From positions 124,001-188,000 of the forward strand of contig NZ_ASZC01000002.1 in the NCBI RefSeq assembly GCF_000468095.1: 64,000 nucleotides of DNA. Reading direction: 5' to 3'. The notes under the pieces are model-generated. The model did no database searches and was not told where the DNA came from. It saw only the letters and a list, made by a program, of their open reading frames with translations. The translations under genes were made by a program, and so were the position numbers. Below are positions 10,056 through 18,456 of this stretch, piece after piece. Position 1 is the first letter of the stretch, and each line of letters opens with the position of its first letter. This DNA comes from Pantoea sp. AS-PWVM4. GTDB taxonomy: Bacteria > Pseudomonadota > Gammaproteobacteria > Enterobacterales > Enterobacteriaceae.

Positions 10056-10074
10056 GCGGATATTGTCCTGTTAC

Positions 10075-10128
10075 TTAGCTAGTCACTTGCGGCGCAGGGC
10101 CTTGAATGTCGATCACGCGCATTCTCAT
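10075..10128 (-). CDS. uof: Possible uof-type leader peptide, shortened
   Basis: In E. coli a leader ORF (uof) overlaps the fur start and couples the translation of the two genes. Here the corresponding frame can start at ATG 10128 and reads MRMRVIDIQGPAPQVTS. It then stops at TAA 10077-10075, 19 bases before the fur ATG. Beyond that TAA the frame stays open through GTAACAGGACAATATCCGC to the TGA overlapping the fur start, exactly as in E. coli, so the stop looks like one early codon. Whether the peptide is made is unknown. Confidence 0.4.
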   Translation of the reverse strand: MRMRVIDIQGPAPQVTS

Positions 10129-10143
10129 TTGCGTCTCATTATA
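10120..10143 (-). promoter_or_regulatory. fur promoter -10 and Fur-box-like sequence
   Basis: On the reverse strand, TATAAT (10143-10138) runs straight into ATAATGAGACGCAAATGAGAA. The latter matches part of the Fur box (NATAATGATAAT) in the same place as the E. coli autoregulatory box overlapping the -10. The match is incomplete, so the assignment is tentative. Confidence 0.5.
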
Positions 10144-10371
10144 GAACTCAAGCAGTGAAATGAAAACCAAGGCAATGTCCTGAAAATCACCAGTGGCTGT
10201 AAGGAGAAATGTCACTAACGCCGGCGGGGATCGTGCAGGTCTTTGTTTCCATTTCACTCAGCCTCATTCTGATGCCAGAGGAATAAGCGGATGACCGTTA
10301 CGGGTATTCTACAGATTTGCGGGAAAAAGTTAAAAAACAGTAGCTATTATTTTTATAGGAAATTCCTTTAA

Positions 10372-10399
10372 CTCAATGTGAGCCAGCGCCCACATTGAG
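10372..10399 (-). terminator. Hairpin after fldA
   Basis: CTCAATGTG (10372-10380) and CACATTGAG (10391-10399) form a perfect 9-bp stem 12 bases after the fldA stop. No T-run follows, so it may be an RNA-stabilising hairpin or a leaky terminator between fldA and fur. The rest of the 10144-10371 gap shows no gene. Confidence 0.5.
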
Positions 10400-10411
10400 G
10401 AGGGCAGGGGA

Positions 10412-10942
10412 TCAGGCTTCAATGATCTCTTTCAGTTGCAGCTCATCGAAAATCTGTTTCACCCATTTATCAACACGTTCGTTGGTCAGTTCAGGCTGAC
10501 GATCTTCATCGATCGCCAGACCGAGGAAGTGTTTGTCATCTGCCAGACCTTTCGAGGCTTCGAAATGGTAGCCTTCGGTCGGCCAGTGTCCCACAATCAC
10601 CGCGCCGTTTGGCTCGATGATATCGCGGATGGTGCCCATCGCATCACAGAAGTATTCAGCGTAATCTTCCTGGTCACCGCAGCCAAAGAGCGCGACTAAT
10701 TTGCCATTGAAATCAATTTCTTCCAGAGTCGGGAAGAAATCATCCCAGTCACATTGCGCTTCGCCGTAGTACCAGGTCGGAATGCCCAGCAGCAGGATAT
10801 CGAATGCTTCGAGATCTTCTTTGGTGCTCTTGGCAATGTCATGCACTTCGGCCACATCTTTACCCAGTTGTTTCTGGATCATTTTTGCAATGTTTTCAGT
10901 ATTGCCGGTATCGCTGCCGAAGAAAATGCCTACGATTGCCAT
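10412..10942 (-). CDS. fldA: Flavodoxin 1
   Basis: A 176-residue FMN electron carrier that reduces partners such as the radical-SAM enzymes and MetH. The phosphate-binding loop SDTGNTENIAK (about residues 9-19), the FMN-stacking segment GIPTWYYGE, and LFGCGDQEDYAEYFCDA match E. coli FldA throughout. Placement upstream of fur and downstream of ybfE is the usual enteric order and ties it to iron-responsive physiology. Confidence 0.97.
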   Translation of the reverse strand: MAIVGIFFGSDTGNTENIAKMIQKQLGKDVAEVHDIAKSTKEDLEAFDILLLGIPTWYYGEAQCDWDDFFPTLEEIDFNGKLVALFGCGDQEDYAEYFCDAMGTIRDIIEPNGAVIVGHWPTEGYHFEASKGLADDKHFLGLAIDEDRQPELTNERVDKWVKQIFDELQLKEIIEA

Positions 10943-11070
10943 GAGTTAAGTAACCTCTTAAATCCTGATATATGGGTTGAATGCACAGTTAAGCGAATGA
11001 TAGCAGACCGGGCAAAGTGGCGGAACTTGTAAAGCCGAGACTTTGTGTTCCTGCGTGCGGTCTGCGTGTG

Positions 11071-11346
11071 TTACGACAGTTTGAGTTGCGCCAGCAGCAT
11101 TTGTTCAATCAATTCGCTACGGCTGATGTTCTGCTGCTCTGCCAGAGTATTAAGCGCGTCAACCGCTTCACTGCTCATTTTTAGCTCCACGCGACGCAAA
11201 CCACGCACTTTGTCGCGTTTTAGCTGGTTGCGCTTGTTAATGCGCAACTGTTCGTCACGCGTTAGCGGACTGGTTTTGGGGCGACCGGGACGTCGCTCAT
11301 CAGCGAAGAGATCGAGCGTGGTGCGGTCAGTTTGTTCTTTTGCCAT
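11071..11346 (-). CDS. ybfE: YbfE, small ribbon-helix-helix-like protein
   Basis: A 91-residue basic protein nearly identical to E. coli YbfE across MAKEQTDRTTLDLFA, RRPGRPK and LTRDEQLRINKRNQLKRDKVRGL. The C-terminal half (VELKMSSEAVDALNTLAEQQNISRSELIEQML) has the strand-helix-helix pattern of an RHH DNA-binding fold. In E. coli the gene is annotated as LexA-regulated, but I see no CTG-N10-CAG box just upstream here. Molecular role unknown. Confidence 0.85.
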   Translation of the reverse strand: MAKEQTDRTTLDLFADERRPGRPKTSPLTRDEQLRINKRNQLKRDKVRGLRRVELKMSSEAVDALNTLAEQQNISRSELIEQMLLAQLKLS

Positions 11347-11514
11347 TTTTTGTAAAACTGAGTGGGCGCGAACGGCGGAAAGGCGCTGCGCAATTTATAC
11401 ATTATCGGCCCAGCCACGGTGAAAAAATCATCCGCGGCAAATTTTTAGCGCGACATCATACTCCAGCACTCCTTGCGACGCCAACCTTAAACGTTTTGCG
11501 GCAAGCTTTTGCTT

Positions 11515-12279
11515 TTACAGTACAAAAAAGCGGCGAACTGCGCGCAAAACCGCCTCAGGTTTTTCAGCATGGACCCAGTGACCGGCACCACTGATGACAT
11601 GCGCATGCGCCTGTGGAAACTGGCGCAGCAATGCATCACGATGCTGATTGTCCAGATAAGGCGATTCGCTCCCGCGAATAAACAGCGCCGGATGTGGCCA
11701 TGCAGGAACCTCATTCCAGCCGGAAATGGTGGCGTAATTATCCCACAGCACCGGCACATTGAAGCGCCATTCGCCATCCTGGAACGATTTCAGAATGAAC
11801 TGAATGACCCCTTCTTCAGTCAACAGGGTGCGCATCACCTCGGCGGCTTCACCGCGACGCGTCACACCCGCGGCGCTCACGGCACGGATAGCAGCAAAAA
11901 TCTCATCATGGCGGCGTGTCTGATAATCCACCGGCGCGATATCAATCATCACCAGCTTTTCAATGCGGTCCGGCGCAATGGCACTTAACGTCATGGCAAT
12001 TTTGCCACCCATCGAATGGCCGATTACGCCAACACGATCGAGGCCGTGGGCGTCAAGAGTGTCAACGATATCTTGCGCCATTGCCGCATAGTTCATCTCG
12101 TCGCTACGCGGGGACAGACCGTGATTGCGTACATCCACCTGCAAGGTGGGACGGGCATCGCGCAGGCCTCGTGCCAGCACGCCAAGGTTATCCAGGCTGC
12201 CAAACAGGCCATGAATTAACAGAATCGGAGGAGCATCAGGGGCAGATTGTTCAGTTTCCAGACGGGCATTCAAAATCAT
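11515..12279 (-). CDS. ybfF: Esterase YbfF (alpha/beta hydrolase)
   Basis: A 254-residue alpha/beta hydrolase. It shows the oxyanion segment LLIHGLFGS, nucleophile elbow GHSMGG, and C-terminal catalytic His in GAGHWVHAEKPEAV. E. coli YbfF is an esterase with activity on acyl-CoA and short-chain esters; the in vivo substrate is uncertain. The gene is divergent from seqA and precedes ybfE, as in E. coli. Confidence 0.9.
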   Translation of the reverse strand: MILNARLETEQSAPDAPPILLIHGLFGSLDNLGVLARGLRDARPTLQVDVRNHGLSPRSDEMNYAAMAQDIVDTLDAHGLDRVGVIGHSMGGKIAMTLSAIAPDRIEKLVMIDIAPVDYQTRRHDEIFAAIRAVSAAGVTRRGEAAEVMRTLLTEEGVIQFILKSFQDGEWRFNVPVLWDNYATISGWNEVPAWPHPALFIRGSESPYLDNQHRDALLRQFPQAHAHVISGAGHWVHAEKPEAVLRAVRRFFVL

Positions 12280-12526
12280 GGCAAAGTTCTTACGGTTGTG
12301 AGCTTCGCTTAGGTTATCATGAATCCACCTGCTCAGGAGCCAACCTGGTGGGCATTAGGGCATATTCCGACTTTTGCCCTGAAACGATGCCAGCGCTATC
12401 GGCCGCCTGGGATTTAACTTTATAATCCTCATGTTAGAGCCCGCTCACATTTTGCACGGCAGGATTTTGCTAAGGCCTTTGCAGAAATGCGTGGTTCTGT
12501 CATTTGCCAGAATCGTACGGAAAAAG

Positions 12527-13069
12527 ATGAAAACGATTGAAGTTGACGAAGAACTCTACCGTTATATTGCCAGCCACACCCAGCACATTGGTGAAAGCGC
12601 CTCCGAAATTTTGCGCCGCATGCTGAAGTTCACTGCCGGTCAGAGTGCCCCTGCAACCTCTGCTGTTGTCGCCGTTGCGGCCAAAGAAGCCCAGCCGGTC
12701 GCAACACAAGCCCGTCCGCAGGATCGCGTTCGTGCGGTACGTGAACTGTTACTTTCCGATGAGTATGCAGAGCAGAAAAAGGCGGTTAATCGCTTTATGC
12801 TGGTGTTGTCAACGCTCTATCGTCTTGATCCCGCAGCCTTTGCGGATGCCACGGCGTCACTGCAAGGACGCACCCGCGTCTATTTTGCCGGTGATGAGCA
12901 TACGCTGCTGCAAAATGGCACCCATACTAAGCCGAAGCATGTGCCCGGCACACCGTACTGGGTGATCACCAATACCAATACCGGTCGCAAATGCAGCATG
13001 GTGGAACACATCATGTTAGCCATGCAGTTCCCGCAGGAACTGACAGAGAAAGTTTGCGGCACCATTTAA
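12527..13069 (+). CDS. seqA: Replication initiation sequestration protein SeqA
   Basis: A 180-residue protein that binds hemimethylated GATC and sequesters new origins. The N-terminal oligomerisation domain ([19 protein letters not shown]...[10 protein letters not shown]) is joined by an Ala-rich linker (about residues 40-65) to the DNA-binding domain, which contains [25 protein letters not shown]. The start at 12527 matches the family; the longer in-frame extension upstream is not conserved. It lies 25 bases before pgm, so the two are probably one operon. Confidence 0.96.
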   Translation: MKTIEVDEELYRYIASHTQHIGESASEILRRMLKFTAGQSAPATSAVVAVAAKEAQPVATQARPQDRVRAVRELLLSDEYAEQKKAVNRFMLVLSTLYRLDPAAFADATASLQGRTRVYFAGDEHTLLQNGTHTKPKHVPGTPYWVITNTNTGRKCSMVEHIMLAMQFPQELTEKVCGTI

Positions 13070-13094
13070 ACCGAAGCGTCAGGGAGAAGCGCCA

Positions 13095-14735
13095 ATGGCC
13101 AATCACCCCCGTGCCGGGCAGCCCGCCCAGCAGAGCGATTTGATTAACGTTGCACAATTAACCTCTCAGTACTACGTCCTGAAGCCGGATGTGGATAACC
13201 CTGAACATGCGGTGAAATTTGGTACTTCCGGTCACCGTGGTAGCGCAGGTCGTCACAGCTTCAACGAAATGCATATTCTGGCGATTGCGCAGGCCATCGC
13301 GGAAGATCGTAAGAAGAACGGCATCACCGGTCCGTGCTATGTCGGTAAAGACACCCATGCGCTGTCTGAACCGGCGATTTTGTCGGTGCTGGAAGTGCTG
13401 GCGGCTAACGGCGTCGATGTGATTGTGCAGCAGGACAACGGCTACACGCCGACGCCTGCTATCTCCAACGCGATCCTTGAGCACAACAAACGCGGTGGCG
13501 CACTGGCTGATGGCATCGTCATCACCCCGTCGCACAACCCGCCGGAAGATGGTGGTATCAAATACAACCCGCCAAATGGTGGCCCGGCCGATACGAACGT
13601 CACCAAAGTGGTGGAAGATCGTGCTAACCAGCTGATGAAAGCGGGTCTGAAGGATGTAAAACGTCTGCCACTGGATCAGGCGTGGGCCAGCGGTTATATC
13701 GTTGAGCAGGATCTGATCCAACCCTATGTTGAGGGTCTGGCGCAGGTGATCGACTTCCCGGCGATTCAGAAAGCGGGCCTGAAAATTGGTGTTGATCCGC
13801 TTGGTGGCTCTGGTATGGCCTACTGGCAGCGTATTGCAGAGCATTACAAGCTGGATATCACCATTGTTAACGATGCTATCGATCAGACCTTCCGCTTTAT
13901 GCATCTGGATAAAGATGGCGTGGTGCGTATGGACTGCTCGTCAGAGTGCGCGATGGCTGGCCTGTTAGCGTACCGTGACAAATTCGACCTGGCTTTCGGT
14001 AACGATCCGGATTACGACCGCCACGGCATTGTGACGCCGGCTGGCCTGATGAACCCGAACCACTATCTGGCGGTGGCGATCAACTACCTGTTCCAGCATC
14101 GTCCACAGTGGGGCAAAGATGTCGCCGTGGGTAAAACCCTGGTGTCCAGCGCGATGATTGACCGCGTGGTGAACGACATTGGCCGCAAGCTGGTGGAAGT
14201 GCCAGTGGGCTTCAAATGGTTCGTTGATGGCCTGTTCGACGGCAGCTTCGGCTTTGGTGGCGAAGAGAGCGCCGGGGCGTCGTTCCTGCGTTTCGACGGC
14301 ACGGCCTGGTCCACCGATAAAGATGGCATCATTCTTTGCCTGCTGGCGGCGGAAATCACCGCTGTCACCGGTAAAAACCCGCAGCAACATTATGATGAGC
14401 TGGCGGCGCGTTTTGGCGCACCAAGCTACAACCGTTTGCAGGCAGCTGCGACTTCCGCGCAGAAAGCGGCATTGTCGAAGCTTTCACCGGAAATGGTGAG
14501 CGCTGACACGCTGGCCGGTGATCCGATCACCGCACGTCTGACGGCGGCACCGGGTAACGGCGCATCAATTGGTGGTCTGAAGGTGATGACGGAGAACGGC
14601 TGGTTCGCCGCGCGTCCGTCCGGCACTGAAGATGCTTATAAAATCTACTGTGAAAGCTTCCTCGGCGCTGAGCATCGCCAGCTGATCGAGAAAGAAGCGG
14701 TAGAAATCGTGAGCGAAGTGTTGAAAAACGCTTAA
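13095..14735 (+). CDS. pgm: Phosphoglucomutase
   Basis: A 546-residue alpha-D-phosphohexomutase interconverting glucose-1-P and glucose-6-P for glycogen, trehalose and UDP-glucose synthesis. The phosphoserine loop [18 protein letters not shown], the metal-binding loop [11 protein letters not shown], the sugar loop GGEESAGAS, and the phosphate-binding [12 protein letters not shown] near the C-terminus are all present. It follows seqA and shares a terminator with convergent kdpE. Confidence 0.97.
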   Translation: MANHPRAGQPAQQSDLINVAQLTSQYYVLKPDVDNPEHAVKFGTSGHRGSAGRHSFNEMHILAIAQAIAEDRKKNGITGPCYVGKDTHALSEPAILSVLEVLAANGVDVIVQQDNGYTPTPAISNAILEHNKRGGALADGIVITPSHNPPEDGGIKYNPPNGGPADTNVTKVVEDRANQLMKAGLKDVKRLPLDQAWASGYIVEQDLIQPYVEGLAQVIDFPAIQKAGLKIGVDPLGGSGMAYWQRIAEHYKLDITIVNDAIDQTFRFMHLDKDGVVRMDCSSECAMAGLLAYRDKFDLAFGNDPDYDRHGIVTPAGLMNPNHYLAVAINYLFQHRPQWGKDVAVGKTLVSSAMIDRVVNDIGRKLVEVPVGFKWFVDGLFDGSFGFGGEESAGASFLRFDGTAWSTDKDGIILCLLAAEITAVTGKNPQQHYDELAARFGAPSYNRLQAAATSAQKAALSKLSPEMVSADTLAGDPITARLTAAPGNGASIGGLKVMTENGWFAARPSGTEDAYKIYCESFLGAEHRQLIEKEAVEIVSEVLKNA

Positions 14736-14748
14736 GCAAAGCGAAATG

Positions 14749-14776
14749 AAAAAAGGCGCGTTATGCGCCTTTTTTT
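14749..14776. terminator. Bidirectional terminator between pgm and kdpE
   Basis: GGCGCG-TTAT-(C)GCGCC stem with an A-run before it and a T-run after it; the T-run overlaps the kdpE stop codon. Confidence 0.88.
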
Positions 14777-15449
14777 ATGGCATAAACCGATAACCAATGC
14801 CGGTTTCTGTCAGCAGATGGTTGGGTTGGGTGGGGTTGGTTTCCAGCTTCTGACGCAGATGCCCCATATAAATGCGCAGATAATGGCTATGCTCCACCGC
14901 ATTTGGCCCCCAGACCTGGTTCAGCAACTGACGTTGTGTCAGCACTTTTCCGGCATTATTCAGCAGCAAACTGAGCAGACGAAATTCGGTCGGCGTCAGA
15001 TGCACCTCTTCGCCAGCGCGCAGCACACGACGCGCCGCCAGATCGACCGTCACGTCACCAAAACGCAATACCGGTTCGGACTGGCTGCCCTGATGACGTC
15101 GCAACGCCACACGCACCCGTGCCAGCAGTTCACCAATGCCAAAAGGCTTGGTGAGATAGTCATCGGCACCGGCATCCAGCGCATCGATTTTATCCTGTTC
15201 GTCCGTGCGGGCGGATAACACAATCACCGGCATGCTGCTCCACTGGCGCACTTCACGGATAAAGTCATTGCCATCGCCGTCGGGCAAACCGAGGTCAAGG
15301 ATCACCAAATCGGGTTTGCGCGTGGCGGCTTCAATCAGGCCGCGCTGCAACTGCTCGGCTTCCACAATCTTTAGCCCTTCGCCTTCAAGCGCCAGGCGCA
15401 CGAAACGGCGGATCTCCTTTTCATCTTCAACGATCAAGATGGTGGTCAC
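14775..15449 (-). CDS. kdpE: Response regulator KdpE, without its kdpD and kdpFABC
   Basis: A 224-residue OmpR/PhoB-type regulator collinear with E. coli KdpE. The receiver domain has acidic Glu8/Asp9, phospho-acceptor Asp52 and the LTKPFG lysine; the winged helix ends VWGPNAVEHSHYLRIYMGHLRQKLE. In E. coli kdpE is the last gene of kdpFABCDE and controls the high-affinity K+ pump. Here nothing lies upstream but 240 bases of non-coding DNA and then ybfA, so the pump and its sensor kinase are absent. All signature residues look intact. Confidence 0.93.
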   Translation of the reverse strand: MTTILIVEDEKEIRRFVRLALEGEGLKIVEAEQLQRGLIEAATRKPDLVILDLGLPDGDGNDFIREVRQWSSMPVIVLSARTDEQDKIDALDAGADDYLTKPFGIGELLARVRVALRRHQGSQSEPVLRFGDVTVDLAARRVLRAGEEVHLTPTEFRLLSLLLNNAGKVLTQRQLLNQVWGPNAVEHSHYLRIYMGHLRQKLETNPTQPNHLLTETGIGYRFMP

Positions 15450-15545
15450 GCGAACTCCTGCGGCAGAAATGGATAACGGTTCACTGTAGCAATAAATCGC
15501 GCCGCCGTCCGTGTTGAAGTTTGTTACCCATTGGGAACCTTACAT

Positions 15546-15559
15546 TTACATTCATGTAA
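15546..15559. promoter_or_regulatory. TTACATTCATGTAA palindrome in the kdpE-ybfA gap
   Basis: A perfect 14-bp palindrome in the divergent intergenic region between kdpE and ybfA. It could be a regulator site; no known consensus is matched with confidence. The rest of the 15450-15689 gap is AT-rich and shows no kdpD remnant that I can recognise. Confidence 0.35.
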
Positions 15560-15689
15560 CTTAATTTCAGTGCGGCGATGAAATGGACAAAAAAAGATCA
15601 AAAAAGTGGTCGGATGAGTAGTAAAATTACACAACGAGGCGTAATATTTGTGTCAGATCACATTTTCTCAGACTCACCAGGAGGCAACC

Positions 15690-15890
15690 ATGTATCAGGC
15701 ATATCCGTTCTACAAAGTTGTGCTGCGCCGCGCGCTGGTGGTGTTGCTGGGGGTGCTGGCGCTCCCTGTAATGCTGTTCCGTGCCGATCGCGCACGCTTT
15801 TACAGCTATCTGCACCGTATGTGGTGCAAAACCAGCGCGAAGCCAGTTTGGCTGGCGCAATCTGAAGCGGCTGGCGGCATTTTCTGGTAA
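15690..15890 (+). CDS. ybfA: YbfA family small membrane protein
   Basis: A 66-residue protein with one hydrophobic segment (about 10-28, [20 protein letters not shown]). The tail [22 protein letters not shown] closely matches E. coli YbfA. A strong GGAGG site precedes ATG 15690. In E. coli ybfA lies just upstream of kdpF; here it faces away from the orphan kdpE. Function unknown. Confidence 0.85.
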   Translation: MYQAYPFYKVVLRRALVVLLGVLALPVMLFRADRARFYSYLHRMWCKTSAKPVWLAQSEAAGGIFW

Positions 15891-15911
15891 CGCTGTTCCG
15901 CTGTCGTTCCG

Positions 15912-15944
15912 CCCGGTGTCTTCCCTGAAGCACCGGGTTTTTTT
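15912..15944 (+). terminator. ybfA terminator
   Basis: CCCGGTG pairs with CACCGGG, followed by seven T. Confidence 0.9.
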
Positions 15945-16041
15945 ATGCCAATTTTTCACTGCGCATCCCCGCTGACGCTGTGTTCGGCATACATTTCAGC
16001 TACACTTAAAACCTCTACAAGATTTCGGAGGTTGTACAAGT

Positions 16042-16998
16042 ATGCGCGAAAAAATTCCTGTCGGTATCAGTGCCTGCCTGCTCGGGGATAGCGTTCGCTT
16101 TGATGGCGGCCATAAGCGTTTTGCCTTTGCGACAGACGAACTCAGCCCCTTTGTCCATTTCGAGCCGGTATGCCCGGAAATGGCGATTGGTTTGCCGACG
16201 CCGCGCCCGGCGCTGCGTCTGGTAAAAGAGGACGATGCGCGCGTACATCTGTGCTTCAGTAAGGCGGGCGGCGATGAGGTCACGGATCAGATGGCGCAGT
16301 GGTCTGCACAACGGGTGAAAGGGTTGCATCACCTGTGTGGCTACATCCTGTGCGCCAAATCACCCAGTTGCGGTCTGGAGCGGGTGCGGGTGTATGAACC
16401 GCAAACCAACAACAATCGTAAAGCGGGGACCGGCATTTTCACCGAATTCCTCCAGCGTGAACTGCCGTGGTTGCCACTGGAAGAGGATGGTCGTCTCAAC
16501 GATGCGGATATCCGGGAAAATTTCATTGGCCGTGTTTACGCCCTGCATGAGTTCAATCAGATGTGGCGCAATGGCCTGACACGTCATCAACTGGTGGCGT
16601 TCCATAGTCGCTACAAACTGCTGCTGCTGTCTCACTCTCAGGATGAATACCGTGAGTTGGGACGTTTTGTGGCGAAGATGGAGTCGTGGGATTCGCTGGA
16701 TGATTATGCTTTTGAATATCGCAACCGGTTGATGCGTTTGCTGGCGCACAAATCGACCCGACGCAACCACACCAATGTGTTGATGCATGTGCAGGGTTAT
16801 TTCCGCCGTCAGCTGACCTCGCCGCAACGCCAGGAGCTGGCCCTGTTGATTGACCGTTATCGCTGTGGGCTACAGCCGTTACTGGCCCCGATCACCATGC
16901 TGAAACACTACATGGCGGAGTTCCCGCATCCGTGGCTAACCCAGCAGCGTTATTTCGACCCTTACCCGGAAGCGCTGCGTCTGCGCTATGGCCAATAA
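16042..16998 (+). CDS. rudS: RudS-type tRNA 4-thiouridine desulfidase (DUF523-DUF1722)
   Basis: A 318-residue two-domain protein. The N-terminal DUF523/TudS domain (about 1-150) keeps the three cysteines expected to hold a [4Fe-4S] cluster: Cys12 (SACLLG), Cys44 (PVCPEM) and Cys110 (SPSCG). The C-terminal DUF1722 domain spans about 190-310 (FHSRYKLLLLSHSQDEYRELGRF). TudS proteins are thiouracil desulfidases, and TudS-DUF1722 fusions (RudS) remove sulfur from 4-thiouridine in tRNA. E. coli YbgA, in the same place beside phr, has only the DUF1722 part. GGAGG precedes the start. Activity is inferred from the family. Confidence 0.85.
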   Translation: MREKIPVGISACLLGDSVRFDGGHKRFAFATDELSPFVHFEPVCPEMAIGLPTPRPALRLVKEDDARVHLCFSKAGGDEVTDQMAQWSAQRVKGLHHLCGYILCAKSPSCGLERVRVYEPQTNNNRKAGTGIFTEFLQRELPWLPLEEDGRLNDADIRENFIGRVYALHEFNQMWRNGLTRHQLVAFHSRYKLLLLSHSQDEYRELGRFVAKMESWDSLDDYAFEYRNRLMRLLAHKSTRRNHTNVLMHVQGYFRRQLTSPQRQELALLIDRYRCGLQPLLAPITMLKHYMAEFPHPWLTQQRYFDPYPEALRLRYGQ

Positions 16999-17011
16999 TC
17001 TCAGGAGCTTT

Positions 17012-18439
17012 ATGACCACTCATCTTGTCTGGCTGCGCAATGATTTACGCATCAATGACAACAGCGCACTGTATGCTGCCTGTCGCGATCCGGGCGCGCG
17101 CGTGCTGGCGCTGTTTATCGCCACGCCCGGCCAGTGGCAGCAACATCATATGGCACCGAAACAGGCGGCGTTTATTTATCAAAGCCTGTGTTTGTTGCAG
17201 GGGGCGCTGGCGGAGCGGGGCATCCCATTGCATTACCAGCAATGCGACGATTTTGCTGCCTCGCTGGAGTATCTGGCAGACTTTTGCCAGCAGCAGCAGG
17301 TCGATCAGCTATTTTACAACTATCAATACGAAATCAATGAACGTCAGCGCGATGCCGCTGCGGAAAAACGTCTCGATGATGAGGGGGTGATTTGCCAGGG
17401 CTTTGATGACAGCCTGTTGTTGCCGCCGGGGAGCGTGCAGACTGGCAATCACACCATGTTTAAGGTGTTTACCCCGTTCAGCAAAGCCTTTGTCCGTCGC
17501 CTGCATCAGGGGCTGCCCGAATGTCATATGGCCCCTCGCGCCCGTGCCGGTGGCCCCATCGCGGTCGAACGCGAAATTCCGCCGTTTGACTATCCGCTGG
17601 AAGATTTCGACGCCACGCTGTTTCCCGCCGGCGAAGAGGCGGCGCTGCAACAGTTGCGCCATTTCGCGCAGCAGCCGGTGGTGGCGTATGCCGCTGAACG
17701 CGACAAACCCGCAGTGGATGGCACCAGCAGACTATCGGTGTATCTGGCGACGGGCGTGTTGTCGCCACGCCAGTGCCTGCATCGTATCCTCAAACACCAC
17801 CCGGACGCGCTGGATGGCGGTCACGCATTTGTCTGGCTTAACGAGTTGATCTGGCGTGAGTTTTATCGCCATTTGATGGTGGCATTTCCGGCACTATGCA
17901 AACATCAGCCGTTTGTCGCCTGGACGCGTAACGTGCGCTGGCAGAAAAATCAAAACCATCTGGTGGCCTGGCAGCAGGGGAAAACCGGTTATCCGATTGT
18001 GGATGCGGCGATGCGCCAGCTAAATACCCTGGGTTGGATGCATAACCGGCTACGGATGATTGTCGCCAGTTTTCTGGTGAAGGATTTGCTGATCGACTGG
18101 CATGACGGGGAACGCTACTTTATGCAGCAGCTGATCGACGGTGATCTGGCAGCCAATAACGGAGGCTGGCAGTGGGCGGCTTCTACCGGCACTGATGCGG
18201 CTCCCTATTTTCGCATTTTTAATCCGACGACTCAGGGCGAGCGTTTCGACCCACAGGGTGAGTTTATCCGCCAGTGGTTACCGGAACTGGCGGCAGTACC
18301 GGACGCGCATATCCATCAGCCGCACGCCTGGGCGCAGAAAAATAACAAGACACTCGATTATCCTGAGCCAATCGTGGAACATAAGGACGCACGTAAAAAG
18401 ACACTGGACGCCTTCGAGCGCGCGCGCAGCGCGGCCTGA
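17012..18439 (+). CDS. phrB: Deoxyribodipyrimidine photolyase
   Basis: A 475-residue class I CPD photolyase that repairs pyrimidine dimers using blue light. The N-terminal antenna domain starts THLVWLRNDLRINDN; the FAD domain includes GTSRLSVYLATGVLSPRQCL, WLNELIWREFYRHLM and NGGWQWAASTGTDAAPYFRIFNP. Start ATG 17012 has a CAGGAG site; an upstream in-frame ATG overlaps the preceding gene and is less likely. The 13-base gap after rudS suggests co-transcription of two near-UV-related functions. Confidence 0.95.
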   Translation: MTTHLVWLRNDLRINDNSALYAACRDPGARVLALFIATPGQWQQHHMAPKQAAFIYQSLCLLQGALAERGIPLHYQQCDDFAASLEYLADFCQQQQVDQLFYNYQYEINERQRDAAAEKRLDDEGVICQGFDDSLLLPPGSVQTGNHTMFKVFTPFSKAFVRRLHQGLPECHMAPRARAGGPIAVEREIPPFDYPLEDFDATLFPAGEEAALQQLRHFAQQPVVAYAAERDKPAVDGTSRLSVYLATGVLSPRQCLHRILKHHPDALDGGHAFVWLNELIWREFYRHLMVAFPALCKHQPFVAWTRNVRWQKNQNHLVAWQQGKTGYPIVDAAMRQLNTLGWMHNRLRMIVASFLVKDLLIDWHDGERYFMQQLIDGDLAANNGGWQWAASTGTDAAPYFRIFNPTTQGERFDPQGEFIRQWLPELAAVPDAHIHQPHAWAQKNNKTLDYPEPIVEHKDARKKTLDAFERARSAA

Positions 18440-18456
18440 GAGGTCAGGGAGCCATT

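Noticed and set aside
10372..10399. CRP site in AATGTGAGCCAGCGCCCACATT
   Set aside because: Spacing between half-sites is 8 rather than 6 bases and it lies after the fldA stop; better read as an RNA hairpin.
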